64,000 bases of DNA from Moraxellaceae bacterium AER2_44_116 (lineage in GTDB: Bacteria > Pseudomonadota > Gammaproteobacteria > Pseudomonadales > Moraxellaceae), in assembly GCA_006546595.1 (NCBI GenBank), contig VIAD01000001.1, forward strand, positions 461,258-525,257, given 5' to 3'. Made by a program: the position numbers and the translations under genes. Under the pieces are notes generated by a model. The model worked only from the letters and a program-made list of their open reading frames with translations, made no database searches and was not told the DNA's origin. This document shows, in pieces, positions 8,513-16,629 of the stretch (its first letter is position 1; each line of letters starts with the position of its first letter).

Positions 8513-8992
8513 TTAATTACTTATTTTCGATGCAACTGGCGTGACCTTAATGACCACCGTATTGGCCATTTTGTCGTGCCAGCCTTGTTTACGGGCATCA
8601 AAAATAATCCAAATAAAGCCGATTCCTAGCGTAAAACTCACCACCATATAGCCCAAAAAACGCAGTAAAAACTGCTTGATCGTCGGTTTTCCGCCTGTTG
8701 CTGCATCGACAATTTTGCTGTGAAAGACCATTTTACCTAGCGTGGATTGAGATGACTGCCAAAAAACCAGCAAAAATGGCGTTAAGATGGCAAGGAATAG
8801 CCATTGTAGCTCCGCCATGAGTTTTGGGTCATACGGCAAATTGACTGATAGTAAATGCGGGAAAAACAGAATGACGATAGGCGTTAAAATAAGCATTTGA
8901 ATAACCGTATCAATCACAGAAGCTAACACGCGCTGACCAAAACCCAAATAAACAAACTCAGAAGGATTAACAATAACACTGTGCTTATTCAT
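8513..8992 (-). CDS. RDD family membrane protein
   Basis: An inner-membrane protein with an RDD domain, whose general role (ion transport or tolerance) is poorly defined. The frame can be opened as far as a GTG at 9070. The ATG at 8992, giving about 159 residues and MNKHSVIVNPSEF, places the domain start YLGFGQRVLASVIDTVIQ where relatives have it, so it is preferred; an ATG at 9007 is also possible. The R and D of the name are in RVLASVID, and three hydrophobic helices follow (TPIVILFF, WLFLAILTPFLLVFW, MVVSFTLGIGFIWIIF). STLGKMVFHSKIVDA is the usual RDD linker. It has no clear operon partner and is divergent from the flavoprotein gene. Confidence 0.82.
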   Translation of the reverse strand: MNKHSVIVNPSEFVYLGFGQRVLASVIDTVIQMLILTPIVILFFPHLLSVNLPYDPKLMAELQWLFLAILTPFLLVFWQSSQSTLGKMVFHSKIVDAATGGKPTIKQFLLRFLGYMVVSFTLGIGFIWIIFDARKQGWHDKMANTVVIKVTPVASKISN

Positions 8993-9119
8993 GATTTTTA
9001 TCTTCATACCTAATAAATAGCTTTTTGCCCGCGTATTCATAGCATAAGCAAGATTATAAATCTCACCCACCGTGCTAATTCGTTATAATTCGCCAAATTT
9101 TATCTGATGAGCAATTCGA

Positions 9120-10331
9120 TTGAGCCATTTTGACGTAATTATTATCGGTGGTGGTGCTTCGGGCTTAATGTGCGCCAGTACCGCAGGCCAACGTGGTCGT
9201 CGTGTTTTAGTCTTAGACAGCAGCAACAAAGTTGGCAAAAAAATTCTCATGTCAGGTGGTGGCCGCTGCAATTTTACCAATCTGTTTGTCACACCCGAAA
9301 ACTACATCTCTGCCAATCCTCATTTTTGTATTTCAGCACTCAATCGTTATACCCAATGGGACTTTATTGCGTTAGTCGAAAAACACCGCATCCCCTATCA
9401 TGAGCGCAAACACGGCGAGTTGTTTTGTGATGACTCTGCCAAAGACATTCTAAATCTGCTGTTAAATGAGTGTGAACGCGGCAACGTCACCATCAAAACG
9501 CAATGTGATATTCAAACGATCAGCACCATCGACACCGTTGCATCACCTACTCATAACGCACGTTTTAAACTAGAGACTAATTTAGGCTCATTCAGTGCTG
9601 AATCTTTAGTCGTCGCGAGTGGTGGTTTATCCATTCCAACGATGGGCGCAACGGGTTTTGGCTATCAGATTGCTCGTCAATTTGGCCATCATGTGTTGCC
9701 AACACGCGCAGGCTTAGTGCCATTTATGTTTAGTGATAGTTTTAAAGCGGTTTCTGAACGCTTGTCAGGTCTAGCCGTAGAAGCCGATCTCAGTAATGAC
9801 ACTGCCTCTTTTACCGAGAATATTTTATTTACCCATCGTGGTTTGAGCGGCCCTGCGGCGCTGCAACTGTCAAATTATTGGTTACTGGGCGAGCCTATTC
9901 AGATCAATTTATTTCCTGAAGAAGATATGGCGGTATGGCTAAAACAACTGAAACAACAACATCCTAAATCGCTGTTGCGAACATTATTGAGTGAACGAAT
10001 GGCCAAAAGCTTGGTCTTAGAGCTACAAGCACTGCTTTGGCCTGAACACGCTGAAACAGCAATGGCACATATTCCCGACCTTGTATTAGAAAAAATTGCC
10101 AACAATTTAAATGCGTGGTCACAAAAACCCTCAGGCACAGAAGGTTATCGAACAGCAGAAGTTACACTGGGTGGCGTAGATACGACAGAGCTATCCTCAA
10201 AAACCATGGAAAGTAAAAAGCAAAAAGGCTTATTTTTTATTGGCGAAGTCATGGATGTGACAGGCCATTTAGGTGGCTTTAATTTTCAATGGGCGTGGGC
10301 GTGTGGCCATGCAGCGGGAATGTTTGTGTAG
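9120..10331 (+). CDS. YhiN/HI0933-family NAD(P)/FAD-dependent oxidoreductase
   Basis: A flavoprotein of 403 residues in the HI0933/YhiN group, whose physiological substrate is not established. The N-terminal FAD-binding Rossmann motif is DVIIIGGGASGLMCA, followed by the family block GKKILMSGGGRCNFTN. The C-terminal GEVMDVTGHLGGFNFQWA is the second FAD contact of the family. The start is a TTG (9120) because an in-frame stop lies four codons upstream and no ATG is available. The resulting N-terminus (MSHFDVIIIGG) has the normal family length. Confidence 0.9.
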   Translation: MSHFDVIIIGGGASGLMCASTAGQRGRRVLVLDSSNKVGKKILMSGGGRCNFTNLFVTPENYISANPHFCISALNRYTQWDFIALVEKHRIPYHERKHGELFCDDSAKDILNLLLNECERGNVTIKTQCDIQTISTIDTVASPTHNARFKLETNLGSFSAESLVVASGGLSIPTMGATGFGYQIARQFGHHVLPTRAGLVPFMFSDSFKAVSERLSGLAVEADLSNDTASFTENILFTHRGLSGPAALQLSNYWLLGEPIQINLFPEEDMAVWLKQLKQQHPKSLLRTLLSERMAKSLVLELQALLWPEHAETAMAHIPDLVLEKIANNLNAWSQKPSGTEGYRTAEVTLGGVDTTELSSKTMESKKQKGLFFIGEVMDVTGHLGGFNFQWAWACGHAAGMFV

Positions 10332-10388
10332 TGGATTCTAACCCAAATGGGGCAACACATCTGCCCCATCACATCAACAACCGAGAGA

Positions 10389-10688
10389 TTAACCAAAATC
10401 CCCCGAGCGACGACCACAATTACGGCAAGTATGGGTAAACAACTCGACATCATCCCTACCGACAAAAGTATAACCACAAACAGGACACGTCATTTTCTTT
10501 AATAAAAATCTTAACATCAAACCTAACAGCAAAAATCCGACAAAGGCTTGGCTCAACAAATTCCCTGTATGACCAGAAACGCCATACACATCAGCAATGG
10601 CTGCAACCACTAAAACAATCATGATTGAGGCCAACCAAAAACTCATTTGACATGTACGTTGAAACCATCTAATTTGACGAATGCTCAT
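10389..10688 (-). CDS. Small zinc-ribbon membrane protein
   Basis: A protein of 99 residues that I do not recognise as a named family. Two hydrophobic helices (about 16-33, SFWLASIMIVLVVAAIA; about 47-62, AFVGFLLLGLMLRFLL) are followed by a compact zinc-ribbon-like tail with CPVCGYTF and HTCRNCGRR, so four cysteines in two CxxC pairs. It lies convergent to the YhiN-like gene and divergent from ruvC, with no operon partner. The translation start is plausible and the composition is normal for the region. Confidence 0.7.
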   Translation of the reverse strand: MSIRQIRWFQRTCQMSFWLASIMIVLVVAAIADVYGVSGHTGNLLSQAFVGFLLLGLMLRFLLKKMTCPVCGYTFVGRDDVELFTHTCRNCGRRSGDFG

Positions 10689-10879
10689 ACGCTTTTACGA
10701 CTCCTAAAACGGCTATAAATCAAGTTATCGAAAAAATTCTAACACTCGCTTACCCAACACCCGATAAAAAACAGTCAAACAATCCGACAATATCTACGCA
10801 AAGAATGAGATAATCGCTTTAGAATCAATCGGTTTACTTCGCCTTGATACTTTTCCCTTCACATTGATATGAATTTTTT

Positions 10880-11398
10880 ATGACAATTATTATTGGTATC
10901 GACCCCGGTTCACGGATGACAGGTTACGGCATTATTGAAAAGATCGGCAGCAAATGTCGTTTTATTGATGCAGGCACGATTCGCACCGAAAGTGACGAAA
11001 TGCCCATTCGCCTAAAACGTATTTATGAAGGCTTAAAACGCATTATTGACTTTTATCAACCGACAGAAGCTTCCGTAGAAAAAGTTTTTTTAGCCCACAA
11101 TGTCGATACAGCACTTAAACTGGGGCAAGCACGAGGCGCTGCTGTCACTGCGTTAGTCATGCACGACATTACCGTTTATGAATATACTGCACGACAAATT
11201 AAACAATCAGTAGTGGGTTTTGGTGCGGCCGAAAAAGAACAAGTCCAAATGATGGTGACACGTTTACTCAGTATTCCTGTGATTCCCCAAGCGGATGCCG
11301 CTGACGCGCTGGCGGGTGCATTGTGTCACGCTTATACCTCACAAACATTATTAAAATTAAATGCTGTCGCATTGCGAACAACTCGTATAAAAAAGTGA
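10880..11398 (+). CDS. ruvC: Holliday junction resolvase RuvC
   Basis: RuvC is the endonuclease that resolves Holliday junctions with RuvAB. The 172 residues match the family. The acidic active site is visible: Asp in IGIDPGSRMTGYG, Glu in ASVEKVF and the Asp pair in QADAADALAGALCHA. The ruvA and ruvB genes, often adjacent, are not next to it here, and neither is yebC. It is followed by an unrelated alcohol dehydrogenase 54 bases downstream. Confidence 0.96.
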   Translation: MTIIIGIDPGSRMTGYGIIEKIGSKCRFIDAGTIRTESDEMPIRLKRIYEGLKRIIDFYQPTEASVEKVFLAHNVDTALKLGQARGAAVTALVMHDITVYEYTARQIKQSVVGFGAAEKEQVQMMVTRLLSIPVIPQADAADALAGALCHAYTSQTLLKLNAVALRTTRIKK

Positions 11399-11452
11399 AA
11401 CAGCGCGTATTATCGGCGAGCCACTCTCCCTATAAATTTTAGGTAAGTAATC

Positions 11453-12604
11453 ATGTTTAATTTTGACTTTTATAACCCAACACGCATTGTATTTGGTAAA
11501 GGCCGTATTACCGACTTAAATAAACACATTCCACAGCAAGCGCGTGTTCTCGTGTTGTATGGTGGCGGCAGTGTTAAAACGACAGGCACATTAACAGAGG
11601 TTTTACATGCCTTAGGTGATCGTGTCGTGTCAGAGTTTGCAGGGATTGAACCTAATCCGAGCTATGAAACATTAATGCAGGCGGTTGAAGTGGTTCGCCG
11701 TGAAAAAATTGACTTTTTATTGGCGGTGGGTGGTGGTTCTGTTATTGATGGGACAAAGTTTGTCGCAGCAGCAGCATTATATGACGGTGATTGCCTCAAT
11801 ATTCTCAAAACACGCGGCAGCACAATTAAACAGGCATTGCCGATTGGCGTGGTACTTACTTTATCCGCAACAGGTTCAGAAATGAACAACGGCGGTGTTG
11901 TTACCGTAAAAAGCACGCACACTAAATCAGCATTTTTTAGCGAAAAATTGTTTCCACAATTCTCAATTCTTGACCCGACTAAAACCTTCACACTATCACC
12001 TCGTCAAATTGGTAATGGTGTTGTTGATGCCTTTGTCCACATTACCGAACAATATTTAACCTACCCTGCCAATGCGCCTGTCCAAGACCGTTTTGCTGAA
12101 GGTTTATTATTAACCTTAATTGAACTGGGTGAAAAAGCATTATCAAACCCCGATGATTATGATGTTCGCGCCAATCTAATGTGGGTAGCGACGATGGCAT
12201 TAAACGGTTTGATTGGGTCAGGCGTGCCTCAAGACTGGTCAACGCACATGATTGGTCATGAATTAACAGCCTTATACAATATAGACCACGCGCAAACCTT
12301 GGCCATTGTTTTGCCATCAATGCTGACTGTTCGTAAAGAAGCCAAACGTGAAAAACTACTGCAATTTGCGACACGCGTTTGGCAACTTACCGACGGTGAC
12401 GACGACACACGTATTGATGCAGCCATTGCAAAAACACGCGCATTTTTTGAAAGCGTTGGCGTAAAAACACGCTTAGCCGACTATGGTGTGACAACAATTG
12501 ACGAAGTGCTTGCTCAGTTGGAAGCGCATCGAATGACCGCTTTAGGTGAACGTCGTGAAGTCACGTTGGATGTGAGCCGACAAGTGTTGGAGCTTTCTCG
12601 ATAA
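11453..12604 (+). CDS. Iron-containing alcohol dehydrogenase, YqhD/butanol dehydrogenase type
   Basis: A group III alcohol/aldehyde oxidoreductase of 383 residues. The N-terminal nucleotide-binding half has RVLVLYGGGSVKTTG and the phosphate loop LLAVGGGSVIDGTKF, typical of the NADPH-preferring YqhD group. The C-terminal metal site is read in VVDAFVHITEQYL (Asp and His) and MIGHELTALYNIDHAQTLA (two His). The YqhD-like sequence suggests reduction of short aldehydes, but the substrate is not certain. The ribosome binding site TTTTAGGTAAGTAATC precedes the ATG. It is probably a single-gene unit, with a hairpin and a REP element downstream. Confidence 0.9.
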   Translation: MFNFDFYNPTRIVFGKGRITDLNKHIPQQARVLVLYGGGSVKTTGTLTEVLHALGDRVVSEFAGIEPNPSYETLMQAVEVVRREKIDFLLAVGGGSVIDGTKFVAAAALYDGDCLNILKTRGSTIKQALPIGVVLTLSATGSEMNNGGVVTVKSTHTKSAFFSEKLFPQFSILDPTKTFTLSPRQIGNGVVDAFVHITEQYLTYPANAPVQDRFAEGLLLTLIELGEKALSNPDDYDVRANLMWVATMALNGLIGSGVPQDWSTHMIGHELTALYNIDHAQTLAIVLPSMLTVRKEAKREKLLQFATRVWQLTDGDDDTRIDAAIAKTRAFFESVGVKTRLADYGVTTIDEVLAQLEAHRMTALGERREVTLDVSRQVLELSR

Positions 12605-12651
12605 CTCACTATCAACACGATTGAGCCTATTCCTCATTTGGAATTTGATGC

Positions 12652-12679
12652 TTAGATTGTTTTTTGCTAAACAATCTAA
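12652..12679. terminator. 11-bp inverted repeat downstream of the alcohol dehydrogenase
   Basis: Perfect arms TTAGATTGTTT and AAACAATCTAA are separated by six bases. No T-run follows on either side, so this is a weak terminator candidate; it stands just before a REP element in a convergent gap. Confidence 0.4.
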
Positions 12680-12698
12680 ACTCAATCATCTCAAAAGG

Positions 12699-12751
12699 GC
12701 TTCGACTCCGCTCAGCCAGCGTAAAAATGCTCCCTGAGCAGAGTCGAAGGG
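12699..12751. repeat. REP-like palindrome, GCTTCGACTC family, copy 2
   Basis: About 53 bases, from GCTTCGACTCCGCTCAGCC to GAGTCGAAGGG with arms of about 20. It is followed by a 30-base tail (GTTGGTTTAAGCAAATGCC and so on) that resembles the tails after the copies at 36.5 and 54.3 kb. The tail runs up to the stop codon of the hydrolase at 12778. Confidence 0.88.
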
Positions 12752-12777
12752 TTGGTTTAAGCAAATGCCAACAGAAC

Positions 12778-13680
12778 CTAAGCCTTACTCATATTCCCCG
12801 CAAATAAATTCGCTAAACGTGGTGCTAAGGCATTGGGGATATCATGTCCCATACCTTCAATCAGTTCAAATTTCGCGCCTTTAATACTCTTAGCAACGGC
12901 TTTGCCACAGGCAGGACGTAGTAATCTATCTTCTTTACCATGCACCACAATTGTAGGTACATGAATATATTTTGCCAGTGATTTGATATTGCCTGTGCCC
13001 ATCACCGCTAAGAAATGACGTTTTACACCCGCAGGATGAAAGCTCCTATCCATTAAACCGCCCGCAAAAACGCGAATTTCGTCAGGAGTCATTGGATGCG
13101 CAGGGCTACCAATTGCGGTAAATAATTTGACACTATGATTCAACAACACATCTCGCGGGGCTTTTGCGCCTGGCCCTTTAATGAGCGGAAAGAATGCTTT
13201 GGGATGTGGCGGTGGTAACATCGGTTGATTATTACTGGAAAACAAAACACCCAAACTCAATACACGTTCAGGATATTTAGCAGCAATAATTTGACCAATC
13301 ATGCCACCCATTGATGCACCAATGATATGAGCTTTGTCGATTTTTAGCGCGGACATTAAGCCTATGGTATCGGCTGCCATATCGTACAAGTTATAAGGCG
13401 ATGGATTAGGTAACCCTAATTGAAAACGCGCCATCTTCATCCAGAAATTCTGTTTTGGGCTACGAACTTTAATCTTGCTCGACAAGCCAATATCCCGATT
13501 ATCAAAACGAATAACTTGATAACCGCGATCAACTAAGGTCTGACAAAACGACTCAGGCCACAATAATAGCTGCGCCCCTAAGCCCATAATCAATAACACG
13601 GCGGGCGCGTGTTCATCACCAAAACGCTCGTAAGCCAACTCAATATCACCTACTTTCGCTACACCTTTAGTTGTCATCAT
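12778..13680 (-). CDS. Alpha/beta hydrolase
   Basis: A 300-residue alpha/beta-fold hydrolase. The nucleophile elbow is GASMGG (Ser about 123), the acid is in VVHGKEDRLLRP and the His is in EGMGHDIP. The oxyanion region LLIMGLGAQ and RFDNRDIGLS are typical of the esterase/epoxide-hydrolase-like group also found beside polyketide and lipid genes. The start codon lies 25 bases after the amidase stop, so the two genes form a transcription unit. The substrate cannot be read. Confidence 0.85.
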   Translation of the reverse strand: MMTTKGVAKVGDIELAYERFGDEHAPAVLLIMGLGAQLLLWPESFCQTLVDRGYQVIRFDNRDIGLSSKIKVRSPKQNFWMKMARFQLGLPNPSPYNLYDMAADTIGLMSALKIDKAHIIGASMGGMIGQIIAAKYPERVLSLGVLFSSNNQPMLPPPHPKAFFPLIKGPGAKAPRDVLLNHSVKLFTAIGSPAHPMTPDEIRVFAGGLMDRSFHPAGVKRHFLAVMGTGNIKSLAKYIHVPTIVVHGKEDRLLRPACGKAVAKSIKGAKFELIEGMGHDIPNALAPRLANLFAGNMSKA

Positions 13681-13705
13681 CTTTTTACCTATCTATGCAA
13701 TTGAG

Positions 13706-15238
13706 TTAGTCAAGTTTTGCTTTTTTGCGTGTCACTGTCTTTTTAACAGCTTTAGTTGGCACTTGAACGGGTTGCGCGATCACAGTCGTTTCAGGCAATT
13801 CTGCCAACCATGAACGCCACGGTGGAATCCAGCCACCTGTTGCCTGCTCCAAAGCGACAGCACAAGCAATACTTAAATGGTCATTATTTTGGTTAGATAC
13901 AACCTGAATGCCTGTCGGTATGCCGCCAGCGTTTAAGCCCATCGGTACAGCAGTAGACGGTAATTCCATGGCATTAACGATGGCACAATCGACAAAATCA
14001 AAGGGTTTAAAAATCGGCATACCATGTCGCGGCGCAACTTCAGGAAAAGTCGGCATCACTAAGACACCATCATCCCCTAAAATTGTATTCAGTTGTTGTT
14101 TCAGTTGATGTCCTAAATCAACAAAACGCTGACGTTGGCCTGTCGCCAAATTAGGAAACTGTTCCAATAAGGTCAACACTAATAAAGGCAAAGTATGCGG
14201 TGATTTTTTGCCTTTAACCGCCATCGTAGCTAAAGCTTTTAATGGATGTTTAATGTGATACTCACCAAACATCATGGCGGTAAAAGAATGCTCTGGTGAA
14301 GACGAATCTGCTAACAAACTCGACCAAATCATAAACGCATCGTCAATTAAGGGTAAATCGACAGTGACGTGGGTTGCCCCTTGTTTCACTAAGGCATCAA
14401 CTGCTTTTTGTTGAGCATCTAGAATATCAAACGTCGCTTTCGGGCCACGCTCTGGAGAAATGGTAATAACACGCAATTTGCTAATATCGACGTCTTTTAC
14501 TGATTTCAGTTTGGGGGAGTTTTCACCCGCCAAAATACGTACTAACAGCTCTAAATCTTCGGCGCGACGACATAAGGGCCCTGCCGATAAATAATTCAAA
14601 GTTTGACCATGCGCGCTCGGAAAATGACCGTCGTTATTAATTAACATCGGTGAGGCTTTATGACCAAACACGCCGTTAAAAAAAGCAGGCATACGAATCG
14701 AACCAGCAACATCTGAGCCCAAACCAAAAGGTGTGCCACCTGCCCCGACTATTGCGCCTTCGCCACCCGAAGAGCCACCTGTAATACGGCCTCGGTCATA
14801 GGCATTTTTACTACGGCCATAAACACGGTTATAGGTTTCGTACCACATCGCCAACTCAGGAGTATTGGTCACACCTAAAGGAATTGCACCTGCATTACGC
14901 AAGGCAGCAACAGCATAGGAATCTTTTTGGCCATAGACATCACGCCTAGACACCATCCCCACCACTTGCGGCATCCCTGTAAACTCAAAGGTATCTTTGA
15001 TTGTGCAAGGTACACCTAATAACGGCGGCAAACTTTCAGGATCGGTCGTGCTAGCAATTAAAGCATCTGCGGCATCAGCTTCGCGTAAGGCTTCGGCAAA
15101 ACGATCAAAAACGACAGCATTTAGACGAGGATTAACACATTTAATTTGAGCGATATGCGCCTCAACTACTGCCCTTGACGATATTTTTTTTGCTTTAATA
15201 TCGGCAGCTAACGATAAAGCGGATTGTGTTAACAGCAT
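13706..15238 (-). CDS. Amidase-signature family enzyme
   Basis: A 510-residue amidase with the Ser-cisSer-Lys triad: Lys81 in PCTIKDTFEF, Ser156 in GGSSGGEGA and Ser180 in DVAGSIRMPA. The layout resembles fatty-acid-amide-hydrolase-like and bacterial acylamidases rather than GatA, since no gatB/gatC is near. A short Lys-rich tail (KKTVTRKKAKLD) ends it. It is the first gene of a two-gene unit with the alpha/beta hydrolase. A role in cleaving amide or ester compounds is an inference from this pairing. Confidence 0.9.
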   Translation of the reverse strand: MLLTQSALSLAADIKAKKISSRAVVEAHIAQIKCVNPRLNAVVFDRFAEALREADAADALIASTTDPESLPPLLGVPCTIKDTFEFTGMPQVVGMVSRRDVYGQKDSYAVAALRNAGAIPLGVTNTPELAMWYETYNRVYGRSKNAYDRGRITGGSSGGEGAIVGAGGTPFGLGSDVAGSIRMPAFFNGVFGHKASPMLINNDGHFPSAHGQTLNYLSAGPLCRRAEDLELLVRILAGENSPKLKSVKDVDISKLRVITISPERGPKATFDILDAQQKAVDALVKQGATHVTVDLPLIDDAFMIWSSLLADSSSPEHSFTAMMFGEYHIKHPLKALATMAVKGKKSPHTLPLLVLTLLEQFPNLATGQRQRFVDLGHQLKQQLNTILGDDGVLVMPTFPEVAPRHGMPIFKPFDFVDCAIVNAMELPSTAVPMGLNAGGIPTGIQVVSNQNNDHLSIACAVALEQATGGWIPPWRSWLAELPETTVIAQPVQVPTKAVKKTVTRKKAKLD

Positions 15239-15259
15239 AAACCTTCCTTATGAGTTAGG

Positions 15260-15265
15260 TATAAT
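15260..15265 (+). promoter_or_regulatory. Candidate -10 box upstream of the rnf operon
   Basis: A perfect TATAAT occurs 160 bases before the rnfA start in the divergent gap, just after the amidase start. The matching -35 region is poor, so this is a candidate only. Confidence 0.3.
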
Positions 15266-15426
15266 GGACGATGTATTTTATGAAGACTAGCGAAAGCGTG
15301 TACTATCGTGCAGATTCAGCATTAAATCTATGTCTTCTTGCGCCAAATTACTTGTCATTTTTGGCAGTAGCTCGACGAATAGCCTTACAATAAGCCCCTA
15401 TAGCGACGACTTCTACGGATACGATA

Positions 15427-16011
15427 ATGAGTGAGTATTTGCTGTTACTGGTTGGCACCATTCTCGTCAACAACTTTGTCTTAGTGCAATTTTTGGGCTT
15501 GTGTCCATTTATGGGCACTTCGAAAAAAATCGAGACTGCCGCAGGTTTAGCCGTCGCCACGACGTTTGTACTCACTATCTCTTCGGTATTGTCTTATGCT
15601 ACTTACGCGCTATTGTTAAAGCCATTTGATTTAGAATATCTCAACACACTGTCCTTTATTTTGGTAATTGCGGTGACAGTGCAATTTACCGAGATGGTAT
15701 TGCACAAAACCAGTCCTGTGTTATATCGCGTTTTAGGAATTTACTTACCACTGATTACCACCAACTGTATCGTTTTAGGTGTGGCATTATTGAATGTTCG
15801 TCAAGCTCACCCGACGTTTATTAATGCCTTGCTGACGGGTGTCGGTTCGGGCTTAGGCTTTGCTCTCGTTTTGGTATTATTTGCGGCCATGCGCGAACGT
15901 ATTCATGTCGCTGACGTGCCTAAAGCATTTCGTGGTAGTGCTATAGCGATGGTGACAGCAGGCTTAATGTCCTTATCATTCATGGGCTTTGCGGGATTGG
16001 TTAAATTCTAA
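15427..16011 (+). CDS. rnfA: Rnf complex membrane subunit RnfA/RsxA
   Basis: Integral membrane subunit of the Rnf ion-translocating NADH:ferredoxin oxidoreductase. The 194 residues carry six hydrophobic segments and the family block NNFVLVQFLGLCPFMGTSKK, in which cysteines at the membrane centre bind an iron-sulfur cluster. The ITTNCIVLGVALLN block holds the other conserved Cys. It heads a six-gene operon rnfABCDGE followed by nth. The rnfB ATG overlaps the stop (TAATG). Confidence 0.96.
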   Translation: MSEYLLLLVGTILVNNFVLVQFLGLCPFMGTSKKIETAAGLAVATTFVLTISSVLSYATYALLLKPFDLEYLNTLSFILVIAVTVQFTEMVLHKTSPVLYRVLGIYLPLITTNCIVLGVALLNVRQAHPTFINALLTGVGSGLGFALVLVLFAAMRERIHVADVPKAFRGSAIAMVTAGLMSLSFMGFAGLVKF

Positions 16012-16616
16012 TGTCAACATTCTTCGCCATCTTCATTGCTATTGCGGCTATTGTTTTGCTGGCATTACTGGCAGGCGGGATTTTAGGTTTTGCTGCCGAA
16101 AAATTTAAAGTGGACTCCGACCCTATCGTCGAACAACTCGATGCATTATTGCCACAAACCCAATGCGGTCAATGTGGCCACCCCGGTTGCCGTCCATATG
16201 CCGAAGCCATTGCCAACGGCGAAGCCATTAACCATTGCGTGCCCGGTGGCCAAGATACCATCAACAAAATCGCAGATTTATTAGGTGTCGAGCCATTACC
16301 TTTAGATAGCGAATATGGGGTTGAAGCCGAAGTCAAAAAAATCGCTTATATCCGCGAAGAAGACTGTATTGGTTGTACTAAATGTATTCAAGCTTGCCCT
16401 GTGGATGCCATATTGGGCGCGGCAAAACATACGCATACAGTGATTGTTAGTGAATGCACAGGTTGTGATTTGTGTGTCGAACCTTGTCCTGTTGATTGTA
16501 TTGATATGATTCCTGTGCCCATCACTCGTAAAACATGGCATTGGCAAGCACCACAAGGCGTAGGTTCTACTCCTGTACGATCGTCAAAACTCATTCCCAC
16601 CCAACAAATTGGATAA
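16011..16616 (+). CDS. rnfB: Rnf electron-transfer iron-sulfur subunit RnfB
   Basis: A membrane-anchored multi-cluster subunit of 201 residues. An N-terminal transmembrane anchor (FFAIFIAIAAIVLLALLAGG) precedes a 4Fe-4S domain with QCGQCGHPGCRPYA. Two ferredoxin-type clusters follow, in CIGCTKCIQACPVDAI and CTGCDLCVEPCPVDCI. It accepts electrons from ferredoxin in the Rnf complex. It overlaps rnfA by one base and is followed 13 bases later by rnfC. Confidence 0.96.
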   Translation: MSTFFAIFIAIAAIVLLALLAGGILGFAAEKFKVDSDPIVEQLDALLPQTQCGQCGHPGCRPYAEAIANGEAINHCVPGGQDTINKIADLLGVEPLPLDSEYGVEAEVKKIAYIREEDCIGCTKCIQACPVDAILGAAKHTHTVIVSECTGCDLCVEPCPVDCIDMIPVPITRKTWHWQAPQGVGSTPVRSSKLIPTQQIG

Positions 16617-16629
16617 GGTGATTTAACCT

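Noticed and set aside
16302..16600. Antisense ORFs over rnfB and similar long shadows over rnfC, rapA, nasA and nirB
   Set aside because: They lie fully within recognised genes, share no homology I recognise and have no ribosome binding sites.
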